DNA of 64,000 bases, taken from assembly GCF_016920785.2 (NCBI RefSeq), contig NW_024609846.1, forward strand, positions 77,323,816 to 77,387,815, written 5' to 3'. Shown one piece after another: positions 1 to 12,034 of this stretch. Position numbers and translations under genes: made by a program. Within the stretch, counting starts at the first letter, position 1, and each line of letters starts with the position of its first letter. The notes under the pieces were generated by a model, which was given only the letters and a program-made list of their open reading frames with translations, ran no database searches and had not been told where the DNA came from. Source of the stretch: Ixodes scapularis. Its lineage: Eukaryota > Arthropoda > Arachnida > Ixodida > Ixodidae.

Positions 1-119
1 CCACTTCTGGCAGTGTGCAAATTCCGGCGTACATGTTAATTTTCTTTTTCTTTTTTTTTTTTGCGGGTATTTGCGAATTTCCGTTTTTCTCGCTTGTGTA
101 CTCGCAGTGACCCTGGTCC

Positions 120-285
120 CCGGATTCAATCCTCATCCCTGCCCGTTTCGATCTGGATGAGCATTGTACCGGCTTGCGGCAGTGTATATACTGCATGATG
201 CACGTTAAAGACCCCAGGCTGGCGGTGCTACTGCACTGGCTACATTTCTGATCCACAACATAGGACACCAGACGCCCACTGAGGC
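120..285 (+). repeat. Dispersed repeat, copy 1
   Basis: This stretch matches the reverse complement of 20530-20692 along about 160 bases. The best conserved parts are the CCTGCCCGTTTC block, GATGAGCAT.GTACCGGC, and the core CACGTTAAAGACCCCAGGCT. No coding potential is seen and no RNA polymerase III box was identified. It is probably a fragment of a multicopy non-coding element; the family is not assigned. Confidence 0.75.
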
Positions 286-532
286 TGACTAACTTCCGGC
301 AGTCTAAACAAACACACTACACAATTACAATTATGTGCACTCGTTTAATCGTTCGAATTTCAGCAGTCTCATTACGTGGCATTGTTGTCCGGGCTGTATC
401 TGTATTTTGTATAATCCTGTTTGTGTGTTATTTTTTTTTTTTAATAAACGAGACAAATTAACGAACTAAACAACATTTCTTTAAAGCTAAGCAGTCTTGG
501 GCTCTTCATGAGAATGATTGCAATTATGAATT

Positions 533-572
533 CGTCAAAGTGACACAACTATTCAGTTGTGTCACTTTGACG
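533..572. repeat. Perfect 18-bp hairpin
   Basis: Bases 533-550 and 555-572 are exact reverse complements around a 4-base loop (ATTC). The arm reads CGTCAAAGTGACACAACT. No gene is adjacent and no T-run follows the stem, so a terminator is not suggested. It resembles the centre of a small fold-back element. Confidence 0.8.
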
Positions 573-1140
573 GAACTTCCTCCGTAAACACAGTATTTCT
601 TCCAAAAGCGGCGTACGGGTCGCCACAACGCGCACACCGTCTGTGTGAATGACACTTCCCTAAGACCGAAGACATTAAGGGATTCAGCGCCGCCATGGAT
701 TATTGCGTGACGGAAAATACTCTATTCGTCCTGAAGAATATGAAGCCAGGCAAGCATCCGGGTGCAGTTATGGCATTTGGTTCCTCTGCTGTCTCCACTG
801 CGAAAGAGCAACACAGCCTTTTTTTTTAATTATTCTTCGCAACATTGGTATGTTTTAATCAAATATTGGTGATAGATTGAAAAGAAAAATGCAGGTGTCA
901 GTCCCTTATGGCCGTATAAAATATTTCTACAATTAGGCGTTTAGTGCAGTATATAATTACGGTAAAGGAAATAGAGGGACACGCTTCGTTTAGGGTGGGA
1001 CATTTTAGCACTCTGAGATGCAAGCAGCTGGTGTCAAGGTGTTTCGTGATGTCTTTCTTGTCCAATGAATGGTTTTTCACTTTTTTCTTTGTTATTTTTG
1101 TTGCTCCAAGCAGCCGAGAGTCAAGAAAGTAGTCCTTATA

Positions 1141-1148
1141 TATCTATA

Positions 1149-1204
<56 letters not shown>
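1141..1204. repeat. (TA)n microsatellite
   Basis: A nearly pure TA dinucleotide run with two early interruptions (ATC). It is a simple repeat with no associated gene. Confidence 0.95.
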
Positions 1205-1207
<3 letters not shown>

Positions 1208-4200
1208 GAAAGGTATTTTTTCAACAGCGGTATGACTGCTAGATATTATGGAATATTTAGAAGTGTTACTTCATTTCTTACTAGCTCTTGCACTTTTGAT
1301 CTGCTGCTTACCCCGTGTGTTAATAATAAGTATTGGCTGTAATTTTATTGCACGTTCTTGTTATTATTTTCCGTTGTCTTGTAGCGCTGCAAGTGTTTGC
1401 GCAAATAGAATTAAATTGATAAGCAAGCGAATACTTAGATACTGTTACCTAGAACAGTGCCCCGCCCATGTATTTAGCCATAAGTTTAGATGCCTATTAG
1501 AATGTTTTTCTCGTTTGAATTCACTCGTACTACTTCCACAATACGTACCGGACATATTATTACTTCTGCGACTTTTGCGAGGGTAAGTATACTTAAAGTG
1601 GCCATAAAACGAATTTCGGGCTGCGATAAATTATATTAGATTGGGACTTTACTAATCGCATATCGTTTAGTTGGCCATAAGGAAGAGGGTAGAAAGTTAA
1701 AAGCCAGCTTTTCGGTACGAACATTTGAAAACATAGCGGCCTATTTTGTATCTTCTTTCCTTCGAAAGCCCTCCGCCTTTTCACTATGATACATCCGCAG
1801 TTCCCAAAGCGCGGCAGGCGGTGCCAACCTGACGTCAGCCGATCCCAGGCCACGCATTGGACAGAAGAACGGTGTCACTCGGACGTATGCGCTCGTCAAC
1901 AATCAATCCGTCGACGAATATTTGGATTCGCGTTCGTGACCAATCAGTGCCCTGACGGAACTTATCGTCACAGGCGAATGACAAGTTCTATGGTGTGCGT
2001 AAAAAGCACGGTTGAAGCTAGGAGTCATCGCACCGGTGCCGAAGAATGTCACGACGACGTGATTTCACAATTCTCGTTTGAGTTGATGATTAAAGCTAAG
2101 GAGGAAGAAGTAGGAAAATCGTTTCATGACCCCTATAACGATCCCATGGAGCGAACCGGCGTTATCACCTTTTGAAGCCGCGCCAAACGGCATTAAATTC
2201 CCCTGTGCTATGGGGCGAAACCTGTAGTCTGTATCAGCAAGTTAATAGATAACCTCCCCACGAACCTCCCATTGGTCGCGCGCGGCATAGTTCCAAGGAA
2301 CGCCACCCCACACTCCATGGCGCTGCGGTCCCCGCCGAGAGGAGCCGAAAGGGCCGAGGTGCCGGGAGTATCAGAAGCGGCCGCGGCGCGAAGATTACGC
2401 ATTCACAACCCCTAGTGCTTAGGTCCCCTCGGAATTGTTTTTTAAAATACCTTTTACGTCGGACTATGGCGAGAACCAAAGGACAAAGTGTTAGAGCTAT
2501 AGCGAGATCAAATAGTGGGCTTCAGAATAAAACAGTTCGAAAAAAAGAAAACTCAAACCAAAAGTTTAGAAACAGCAGTTCCCAACGTTTCGGGGTCGAC
2601 TTGACTCCTTCTTCAGGGGTGACTAAAAAAAAAGAATAAAACAGGGACATCGATTTACAATAAAGTGAGCGTTCCCCAAAATATTAAACAGCGTTTATTT
2701 TATTTATCGCAGAAATAAACTACGCACTGCTAAACGCTCAGTTTTTGCCAAAATGTAGCGCTAGCGGTCCGTACCAGATGCCTAGTTTTAGAACAAACCG
2801 TTATCTTACTTAAAAGCCATAAGCGATTTTCGGAAATTTTCAATGGAAAAATGGTGGCTGACGGAACTCGCGAATGCATGGGGACGAATGGCGGAAACTA
2901 TATGTGGAACGGGCCCCTTTCTCCCCTTTAAAGGTTAAGAAAATCACATAATGTTTAACAAGATAACGGCAAGCTCTAAGCGTTCGACAATGTGTAATAT
3001 GTTTTTGTAATGAAATTCGCTGTAGGCAAGCGGGGAAACGAAACAGAAAAATTGGGGAGAGATGCGGGTCCATCGTCCACACCAACGCAAGTTTTCATGA
3101 TGATGCCAAATTTTGAACTTGGCCACCGCACGCTAAACTAAAGGTAGAACAGACAAAAAGAAAACACCGGAGACAGGGTGGGTAGGAAGAGAGAGGAGGA
3201 CGTTATGACTCCTCCTCCCGTTTTATTATTTCAATAAAAGGGAAGGAGGGGGCGGACAGAGAGGGTGGGGAAAATATCCACTTTCCCACTGCCTCCCGTT
3301 TCAGGTTTTTCCTCCTGCGCGCTTTCTCATCTCTATCAAGCGGCAGAGCTCGCTCCATAGAACGCTAATGCTTGCTACCCGTCTAACGCGCCGCCGCCGC
3401 TGCTGTCTCTGCTGCTGGCATACCATTTTTCCTGTTTTCCCCCTTTTTTTATTTTTTCCGCTTTTTTATCATTCCTTCGAGCGCCTTCAGAATCGATACG
3501 AACATTGCGAGGCGGCGCCGGGGAAAAGTTGGAGGCGTTGGTAAGTTCCCTCCGCCGTCTTTTTACCCAAACGAAGAAATTAAACACAAGAAAACGAATG
3601 AAAAAAAAAATTAGGGATGGTGGGGAGTTGGAGAGTTAGTGGTGTTTCGAGTTCGGCAGGGCTGCTTGCGGGGGATGACACCGGGGAATGGGGAGGAAGC
3701 AGTTTGAAACGAATAAAACTAAGGAAAAAAGTGAAACGACAAAAAAGCTGGAAGGGAGGAAAAAGTGGGGGAAGATAGGAATGTGGCCGGGAGAAATTAA
3801 AATGAGTGTGTTTCTGGCGGAGGGATTGGTCGGGATGTGTTTTAGGAAAGGGAGAAAAAAGGGAGTACGTCGCGCCGGTTCCGCGTTGCAGTTTGGGGAA
3901 TAGGGGTTTGGTTCGAGAGTAGGAGGCTGGAAGTAGTAGTCCGTTATTGATTTCAGTTTTCGTGTTGGCGCGCCTGTGTCTTTCACTCTCCTCTTGCTGT
4001 TTCGTCTTTTTTGTGTGTCGGTACTTCTTTGTTTTGTTTGTGCGGGCTCACGCTTTTGATAGTGTGCTTCTAGTCGCGTTTTTGTGAGCTTCGGGAGACA
4101 GGGAAAGCTACTGGGGATGGAAAGAAGAGAAAAGGGCAAGCAAAATTGGGGAAGAGACGAACGGGGAAAGGGTATATCGACGCAGCAGCGGGCGGCTGCT

Positions 4201-5866
4201 TTTCTATATTTCGAAACGGGGGAGGGGGTTGTTGTTTGATATCGTTCACACGCATCGTCTCTTCAAACCCCTTTCTCTCACCCTCCCTCTCTCTGCTTGC
4301 CCTTAATCGCCTCGTGGGTTGGTTTTGTTGAACGCGGTGCTTGCTCAGAAGCGGGAAAGGAAGCCATTTTGCATATCCCGTCCGATTGGCCGACCAATCA
4401 GAGACCAGAGCCGCGGCGACGTAGCCCCAGCTCGTGGAGCCGTACCCGGTGGGGGAGTGCAAAGGAAGAAAAAGAGGGCAGAGAGAAATAGAGAAATACC
4501 GTAGGCACCAAATGTTCAGGAAAGCGAACGCGACTGCAAGGAATGGGGCTAGAGGGAATGGGGAAAACGGGAGCCGGGGGTTGATATCTGTCTATTTCGC
4601 GGTGCTCGCAATAAAGTTTTCTTGTTTTGCGTGGTTTTAATTAGTCCGTCTTCCGCATCGGGCTATTTCTTCCTTCTGCCTTTGTTTATCTTTTCATGCT
4701 TTCGGAACTAAATTACGTTGAATTCTGCGGCTTGCTCTTTGTTGCTTGTTGTGTATCCTTTGAACAGAGGGGAGCTGAGGGAGAGGGGGGGGGGGGGGTG
4801 ACGTAACTTGCTAGTATAGCGGTTTGACGCCACCTTCATCTCGAGTACACGTCGGGCTATCTTCTTTCTTTAATACATATGAAGACCGATATTTTTTTTT
4901 TGTTCGTTTTGCATTTGTCGAATGTTTCTCTTCCTTGCAGCGTCGCCTCGGTGTTTACTCGTGCAAGTTCTGTAGATCGCGTTAAGCGTGTGGGCGTGCA
5001 CAGTGAGCAGTTTATTTGTGGACTGCTCGTGCTAATCGGCATTCTGGTGTGGTATTGTTTCTAGGACGAGTGTGTCGAGAACGGGATGGGTGTGCACGTT
5101 TCGCGCGCCTGCGCATTTTTATTTTGATATCCGCGTTACACGTACACGAAGCCCGCAGACTTCGGTGAAGTGCAGGCAGCACGTCTGAATTGCTGGTGTT
5201 TATAGCGCTCGCCTTTTTTTTTCGGTGCGTTCGTTTTTACAGCCTGGTTGGAGTGAATTTAACGGCAGGGCCATGCTCCGGGGCTTGTTTGCGTGATTGG
5301 AACACGCTCTCTCTCTCTCTATTTTCTCGCTGTGTGCATGTGTTCGTGTCTTTTGTTCGGCGGTGGGCTTTGTTGTCTTGATGCGTCAGATGTCGGCGAC
5401 TCGCGGTGTCCTATTATCTTACGTCTAAATCAATTTGGACTCTCCTTTTTTAACCGGAGGGAGACCCTAACTATTTTGTTCTCTGTTTCACAAGAAACGA
5501 ACGATTTCATTTTTGGGAAGGGGAAGAGGGGGGTGGAGTTTGAGGCGTGCAGTACTTGCTTGTTCTGCTTGGTGTGTATCTGTGCGCCCCAGGGTCGATC
5601 TGCTCTCGACGTAAACTTTTCCTTTCGGGTGTTGCGTAAACAAACCACGTCTTCATATGCTTAAAACGGCACAAAAAAAAAAACAAAAAAAAAGAAAACA
5701 ATAACGGAACAAGAGGAGGCGTATTCTTTGAATAGATTGCATGAATCGATCGCCTTGTTAATCGTCTTCGACATAAAACAACGAAGACGGCGTCTTTGCT
5801 GCCGCATAAGTTTGTTGTTTCGCCTGCACTTTCTAGGAAAGCTGGAGCTTTTGGTCTCACTAAGTC
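1205..5866. other. No recognised gene; low-complexity and GC-variable DNA
   Basis: Short open frames occur on both strands but none resembles a protein family and they overlap one another. The stretch holds purine-rich and pyrimidine-rich blocks (3170-3480, 4090-4600), short homopolymers and a G-run at 4783-4798. Bases about 1980-2025 (ACAAGTTCTATGGTGTGCGT onward) resemble an arm of the fold-back element at 33231-33795, suggesting a decayed copy. I see no promoter or RNA gene that I can defend. Confidence 0.6.
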
Positions 5867-5916
5867 TCACGCATAGGTGGAGCACCGATCTCACTAAGTG
5901 CTCCACCTATGCGTGA
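5867..5916. repeat. 19-bp hairpin
   Basis: Bases 5867-5885 (TCACGCATAGGTGGAGCAC) and 5898-5916 are exact reverse complements, with a 12-base spacer. The flanking words TCTCACTAAG and CTCACTAAG are also repeated. It looks like the middle of a short fold-back repeat. Confidence 0.8.
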
Positions 5917-7003
5917 CGCCACCAGTACTTGTTCACAAAGTGTATGCCTGGGCAGGAGATCGAACTATAGGGGGGCGCTTCATCGAGCTTGCTGTCCCCA
6001 CAGCGCGGTGTTTACTAACACGGCATAAAGAAGAAATTGAACCTCGCCTAGCACGGTCTGGGCAGGAGCGCTTCACTCTGACATAGCCTCATCGTCCTCT
6101 GTACTCACAAAGCTTGGCAGTTCGACGACGGAGCCATGAAGTGCCCGGTCGCATATTCGGAGCGCGAGGATTTGGTAGCACGGAGCAGTTCTCGGGCAAC
6201 CTGGAGGTCAGCGCACAGCATTTGCAGTGGCGAGGACCCGAAACATGGTTTTCAAACCCTACGAGAAAAGAAGCATTGGCGCGAGGAATGCGAGGAGCAC
6301 GAGCGGACATTCCATCGCTTGGGAGAAGTGTGTTTCGGCTTCTCGCCGCAGCGGGGCGCCCGTCACGGGGCTCTCCTTTCATCCGTTGTCTGCCGCTCTA
6401 CGTTTTCAAATTCGGCGGCCGTTTCTCGTGGTGATCTGCGAGGCTTTGTCAGTATAGAGGAGGTTATGGCTGTGATCAGTGCCTGGGTCGCACGAGGAGC
6501 GGCCTTCGAATCGTCATTTTCGATTTCTCGGATGAGAAACAAACAAGAAAATACGGTTTATCTTCTCCACAGCTGAAGCGTACCGCTAGAGGCGTGACTG
6601 TTCGATCTGTTCCCCCATTGCTTGCGCCGTCTCTAGCTCTGCTCGCTCAGACCTCCAGCGTGGTTGTCGCGCGTGCAGAAAGGTGATGCACGGCGATGCA
6701 TGGCGACAACGGTGTCGTAGACGAACTAGCTGGAGAGATCGGTCCATTAGGTGTACATTTTGCCGAGAAAGTGAAAGAGAGGAAGAGACGAGAGCGCGCG
6801 CGGATGTTAGAACGCCCAACTCTGGTTCGAATGATTGGCTGTACTTGTCTTCACTGCGCTCGCAGAACGCGTTCGAATGCGTAATGCCGGCGTCCAGCGT
6901 TTGGCTCTCGCCTTCGATTGCGTTCGAACACTGAATAGAGATAAAGGCTGATAGCTTTAGGTCTACCCACTAACGATTCCAGCAAGAGCTCGGCGTACTG
7001 ACG
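5917..7003. other. No recognised gene
   Basis: A moderately GC-rich stretch with several overlapping open frames in different phases (6114-6576 on plus, 6586-6819 on minus). Frames open in several phases at once usually reflect base composition. None shows a recognisable motif. I see no RNA gene. Confidence 0.5.
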
Positions 7004-7030
7004 CCCCCCCCCCCCCCCCCCCCCCCCCCC
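7004..7030. repeat. Poly-C tract (27 C)
   Basis: An uninterrupted run of 27 cytosines. Such runs are prone to slippage and to sequencing length error. Confidence 0.95.
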
Positions 7031-7885
7031 ACCGGCTCTCTCGTCTCCTCCTCTCCCTCAGTCCCTCGGCGCGTACAGAATTTCAGGCTGAGTTTCCGGC
7101 CACCGTCATGTCTCTGTTTGTGTGAGCAAGCACACGTCTAATTCCAAGCTTACCAAGCTTACCTTCACCTCTATTCAGCATGTGCTTACACACGCATGGG
7201 ACACCAGCCGGGAAGTATAAACACGTAATTTATTGACAAAGTTCTTGTCCTCAGCTCTTTTCATTGACACTCGTTTCCACCGCAGTTAGTCAAAGACCGC
7301 TCTTTGGAGCACTCTGATTGGAGGTTTGCACTGCGAGCCAGTGGCTGGCAACTTCTATTCCCATTTTTATGTCGGTCTGTCTGTATTGACTATGGGTGGT
7401 GCTGATGTGGTAAAGTTGAGTGCAACCTCATTGTTCGAGATCGTCATGTAAAATAAAAAATAAAAAACTCCTGTTTCTATTTTTCCTTTTCTTTTTTTTT
7501 TTAGATATCCTTGACGGAAAAGGTAGAAGAATCCCTGCTTCGCGATTTGGTTTGAACGCGGACATTAATTGTTGTTAAAGCTTATATTTCTTTTTTAATC
7601 GCCCTTAGCGGTGTGTCCGAATTTGTAAGAATTGGAGCACTCTCTTTCTCAGTAATGATTCCACTCCGAAGAAAGATTGTTGTTTCCTTAAAGAGGCAGT
7701 CGCGATAATTCTCGCAATATTCTGACGCCAGTGAAGATGGGTTCGCTCGAAGGGTAATTAATCAAGTTCCAGAGTCATTTTCATGCCCCAATTGACGAGA
7801 CCAGTCTCGCGCATTCATTGGCTTCGCTCCCAACTGCTTCCTGTGGCCGCGTGCCGCGGGGGTTCGAAACTCCTTCGTCCAGTTC

Positions 7886-8521
7886 TTAAAGGAGCTGTGC
7901 AACGATATTCAATTGGAATGTTCTTCTCTCTACACCAGCTTACTGGCACACCTGGGACTCAAGGATACTCACACGCAACGCCACTGGCCATGAAACTCCT
8001 TTGTTGCGGTGTAATTTCAAGGACAAAAGCGATCAGTTTCATTCAATCTCTCCTTTGCAAAATTTGATGACGTAACTCGGGGATCGCAGAACACCCAAGT
8101 GACGATATTTGAATGCGGTTCATAGATTGGAACCGAGCATTGCGTGGGCACTCGACTTGGGCTCGTGACAATTGCTAGCTCGAGAACCATTCGGGCTGTG
8201 ACCCGTGTCCAATCGCTGCAACGACGACAACAGCCGAGCCATAACAATGTCTGGAACTCAGCGCGTGTCCTGCGCTTTGCCAACCCCAGCGCGCGGCTAT
8301 GATCAACACTGGCGGCATATAATCGGCTGTAGATCACGTTACCGCTTGTTCTGGCTGTGAGTTGAGGGGGTGAACGCTGCTCGTTTTTCTTTAATTTTTT
8401 TCCTGGGACTTCTATTGCGTGGGGTGAAAAACGAACGCGTGTTTCATAGGTGATTAACGAAAGGGATCCGTTTTAAGCGGTATTTGCGCAAAGTACAAAA
8501 ATTGTTGCATAGCTCCTTTAA
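7886..8521. mobile_element. MITE bounded by TTAAAGGAGCTRTGCAAC repeats
   Basis: The left end reads TTAAAGGAGCTGTGCAAC and the right end (8503-8521) reads as its reverse complement with one change (GTTGCATAGCTCCTTT). The interior of about 600 bases has no recognisable coding region. Short inverted ends without a transposase suggest a non-autonomous DNA element. The superfamily is unknown. Confidence 0.6.
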
Positions 8522-8871
8522 TACCTTAAACTGGAGTCACACAATGCGCGAGGAAAGATCAACCACTGGATCTTCGCTTTACGAAAATTCCGAAGGCCTT
8601 CTGCGCGAAGGCCTTTATTGCATCGGCTAATCAGTTTATTTTCTGGAATCCGTTCGTGCCTCTCGGTGTGCGTTGTTTCATCGAGTCTACAAAGATATTG
8701 GGCTTGAAAGCCTTAAAAATAGCCTCGGGACGCGGGCCTAGCGGTCCGGATCAGCCACGACACTGTTGCAGAACTCTCTCGCTGTAGACGCGATGCCGAG
8801 AAGACGCCAATGGAGCTCTCTCTCTCTGTGAAAACTTATAAAATAATTAAACATAAAAGGACAAAACCAGG

Positions 8872-9243
8872 GATGTACACGTTAGTGAATTAAACTGACT
8901 AAATACCGTTAATCGCACTCACTCAAAAAGTAAGTAAGTGCGTTACCCGTTATTGCAATTCAAAAGGAAAGCGTGTCATCAGCTTAAAAGTAACGCGTCA
9001 TTTTCTCGTCACTCTGAATGTTTCGTTTTCATAAAGCAGATGTCGTTTTAAATACTTGTTTTCATTAATAATTCCTTGCTTTTTAACGCGTTCAATAAAA
9101 ATACATTGAAATAGAAAGAAATAAAAAAAAATTAGATGGTCAAGTATTAAGGAAACAATTGTATGAAAATTTAGCGCAATGTTTACGATTTTAGACGCAA
9201 TGGACCTTTTCCACATACCGACGGCACCAGGCGGTGGCTGCAC
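8872..9243 (-). mobile_element. hAT-family end with decayed transposase tail (copy C)
   Basis: Bases 8872-9010 align with the left ends of copies A (15556) and B (54886): GATGTACACGTTA, then repeated AAAAAGTAA.TAAGT..GTTAC words and AAAAGTAACGCGT. Just inside, the minus strand reads GIINENKYLKRHLLYEN, which resembles the C-terminal stretch of the hAT dimerisation domain in copy A (MTDENFERQLLLKCN) with one indel. The position is comparable. The rest of this domain is not visible. It is a pseudogene remnant; the protein-level match is weak, the DNA match is good. Confidence 0.5.
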
Positions 9244-9699
9244 GAACTAAAAATCGAGGAAGTGACCTACCTGCGATACCAATCGATAATGGGAGCTACG
9301 CTACCAGTTTCTTCGCTCTCTGAGCAGCGGCGCCTGCCCAATGCGACTTGAAAGTGGGGCGTCCGTGGCGTCCACTTAAACGTCGTGTTTTCCTTTCCGT
9401 TGACGTTCTTTTTTTGTGTAACACAATTATATATATGCTGCAGTTACGTGTTCTACTCGCTGATATACAGCCTCCTTCCGAATTTCCTCGATTTTTCGTT
9501 CCGACTTCCGCCGCTTGGCATCGGGCGCTCGCGCGTGCGCAGAACGCTTCTCGGAAAAGGTCCATTTAGGTGGTGTTCAACACCGGCTCTAGGCCGCGCA
9601 CAGAACGGTTATTAATACTGGATTGGCTTGGCTGCTCGGCTGAGGTGAAGACGTTCGCAAGCCTAACATCTCCCTGTGGCGACGTCCGGTGCGTCTAGT

Positions 9700-10260
9700 C
9701 TGCCGTCTGATACCGTCTGCTAGCCGTGCAGGCAGACGTGCAGGCAGACTGCTAGCCGTGCAGGCCTGTTTCTCTAGGCCAGGGGGTACTGTAGCGTTCA
9801 CGAGACGCGACCGCAAAAAAGAGGCACCTCTGGTAGCGTCCGCCGGACGTGACCATTTAATGCTGACGTGAAGCGGCGTCCTGACGTCCCATCATGTACC
9901 TTCCACGGGCGTAAACTAGCGCCCGTCAGCTTCCCTAGGCGGCTGCTCATGTTTCACGCGCACTAACACAGCGTTTGAAAGGACGCAACGCTACGCACAG
10001 TGGAAACGCTACCTAAAAATATCCGGTGTTCCTCGGCAGCCCCTGTTCAAAACTTGAGAGATAGAGGTCTATGGCATCGTTTGCTATAAGAACACTCTCT
10101 GCGCCTGGGACGCCCGCAAGACGTGCACCCACGAAAGCGGCACGTCTGCATCCGCCGTCGCTTGCACCCATCTGCTATTCCGCCCCGTTTAAAACCCTTT
10201 AAAACCGTCTGCAACGCTCACAAGACGCGATCATGAAAGCGGCATTCTAGCATTCCATCA
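9700..10260. repeat. Degenerate repeat motif around GACGCGACCAtgaAAGCGGCa
   Basis: Related words recur at about 9794, 9840, 10108 and 10214 (cg.tcacaagacgcgaccatgaaagcggca and variants) at irregular spacing. A local duplication of CTGCTAGCCGTGCAGGC lies at 9718-9766, and a small hairpin (ACGGGCGT/AGCGCCCGT) at about 9907-9928. No coding frame is convincing. It may be the relic of a satellite or of an element with internal repeats. Confidence 0.4.
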
Positions 10261-11454
10261 TGAAGGAGCCACAGTCTTATACAAGCGTCTGTCAGCGTCG
10301 TGCGGTAAGAAACGACCGAAGGAACTAAAAGAAAATCAACAAAATAAATATGCAGTCCTTTCAGCTTTTCTGTTCTGTTTTCTTGCATAGCGTCTGCGAA
10401 CAAGATCGGTGTGAGTCATGACGCACAATTAAAATGCTGCTGGAAAATATTCGCTCTAGCAATCCATGTGCACTGCTCAAAACTTGAGATGTATACGGCC
10501 TTCTGGGGCGAAATAACGGAAACATACCTGGGCAAACCTGATGCGAGGCGAACGTCCGATTGCTTCCGACCGAATGACTCGCAATTTTTGACCTGTGTAT
10601 GTTGCCTCTCCGTACTGAAACCATGATCGCAGTCACGACGGCTATACGATTTTCGGAGTAAAGGGGCAGCTCTTACGGGAACCGGCACATTTATTCGGCA
10701 TTGAGGCGCACAAGCAAATCAGGCCAGATGAAGCGAAACGTATGAAACTCTAGGCTTACGCCCGTCCCGCTACGAAAATAAGCACCCGCACAGCGCTTCC
10801 GAACGCGTGTACTTCCGACAGTTGTTTGCTGCAAACTACCTCGGTGTAGATCTTTCTTTGAATATCTCGGTGAACGCGAAATATTTATAACTCGCACTCA
10901 TCAAAATACTCACCAAGTTGCGCGGTGCACAAAACCGCTCTCCGCAAACGCCGGCAGCCATCTTTGTTATCACTTAAAACCGAAGCGCAAAATGCGATCT
11001 CGCGATATATTTGACAATAATATGGCTCTATCTATATCGCTTGTTTCTCAAACATAAGAAAGACTATGTCGAATAAAGAACTACCACGGCAGTGAGGAAC
11101 AATTTTTGAAACAAACATTCAACGCGTCAATCATCCCTCCGACCAATGAGAACCGAAAAACGGAGCGTAGCTAGCTAAGCACCTTTTGTTATGGGAGGGG
11201 CCTAGGGGCGGCAGGCCTACCTCCACCTAAATTGCCTCTGGCGACGTAAGTATTCCGCTATTTGTGTTCCTTTTTCTTCGTGTAAAATGTTTTTAGAGAT
11301 TAGGTGTCCTGTTAGTATTTCTGAATTGTTTTCCTGGTTTATTTTAGAGCGCAGCTCTTAGGGGCCCGTTCCCGGCTTGAGCGGCGTCGGCGTCGCCGTT
11401 GGCGTCGCCGTCGGCGTCGCCGTCGGCGTCGGCGTCGGCGTAACCAAGGTCATC

Positions 11455-11655
11455 CCAAGGTCACGTGGCCCCCAAGGTCATCCCAAGGTCACGTGACCCT
11501 CAAGGTCATCCCAAGGTCACGTGACCCCCAGAGGTCACGTGACCCCTTCCCCAGGGTCACGTGACCCCCAAGGTCACGTGACACCCAAAGTCACGTGACC
11601 CCCCGAGGTCACGTGACCCCCCCCCGGTCACGTGACACCCCCAGTGTCACGTGAC
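11455..11655. promoter_or_regulatory. Array of ten CACGTG sites
   Basis: CACGTG occurs at 11462, 11490, 11518, 11536, 11558, 11575, 11592, 11610, 11629 and 11648, spaced 17-28 bases apart. Nine of the ten are the full palindrome GTCACGTGAC, separated by C-rich spacers and AAGGTCATCCC words. GTCACGTGAC is the known target type of MITF/TFE-class bHLH-zip factors (the CLEAR motif). Binding in this genome is an inference. The array may simply be satellite sequence inside the element. Confidence 0.5.
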
Positions 11656-11662
11656 TTCGGGG

Positions 11663-11812
11663 GGCATCCGCATCGTCATCGTCATCATCACAGATGACGT
11701 CATCAGTGACGTCACTGATGACGTCACCGACATCCGCATCGTCATCGTCATCATCGCTGATGACGTCATCGGAGTCCGCATCGTCATCGTCACTGATGAC
11801 ATCATCGGCATC
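11663..11812. promoter_or_regulatory. TGACGTCA (CRE-like) array
   Basis: Four perfect TGACGTCA octamers lie at 11695, 11707, 11719 and 11761, plus TGACATCA at 11795, among (CATCGT)n words. TGACGTCA is the canonical CREB/ATF site. The arrangement is a short tandem palindromic repeat; regulatory use is not shown. Confidence 0.45.
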
Positions 11813-12034
11813 GAGGTCCCCCCCAGGTCACTTCACTCCCCCAGTACCCTTCCCTCCTCCTCCTCAAGAGCTGCGCTCTAATTCGGTGTTACAGGGAGTT
11901 GTAAACGGCTTTCACTTTTTTTAATGGAAACCCGTGGCTACACTGAAATACCTTAAAAGCTCATGTTTTATGGTCTATCTAGTGTTTTTTTCGTCGTGCG
12001 AACTACAGACGCGTGCTGGGGTGTGAAATGTAGG

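Larger units (their letters stand above)
11344..11881. mobile_element. TIR element with internal CACGTG and CRE arrays
   Basis: The ends are a perfect 16-bp inverted repeat: TTAGAGCGCAGCTCTT at 11344-11359 and its reverse complement at 11866-11881. Each end is itself partly palindromic (AGAGC.GCTCT). TA at each outer edge may be the target duplication. Inside, in order, are a GGCGTC/GCCGTC array (11384-11442), an array of GTCACGTGAC palindromes (11455-11655) and an array of CATCGTCATC and TGATGACGTCATC words (11663-11812). No transposase is present, so it would be non-autonomous. Ends of this type with GGCGTC arrays fit my recollection of an abundant tick repeat; copy number cannot be tested here. 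Confidence 0.75.

Noticed and set aside
533..572. Transcription terminator
   Set aside because: No gene upstream, no T-run after the stem, and the setting is eukaryotic.
6114..6576. Three overlapping plus-strand frames as a gene
   Set aside because: All three phases are open in a GC-rich patch, no motif is seen and no splice or start context decides between them.
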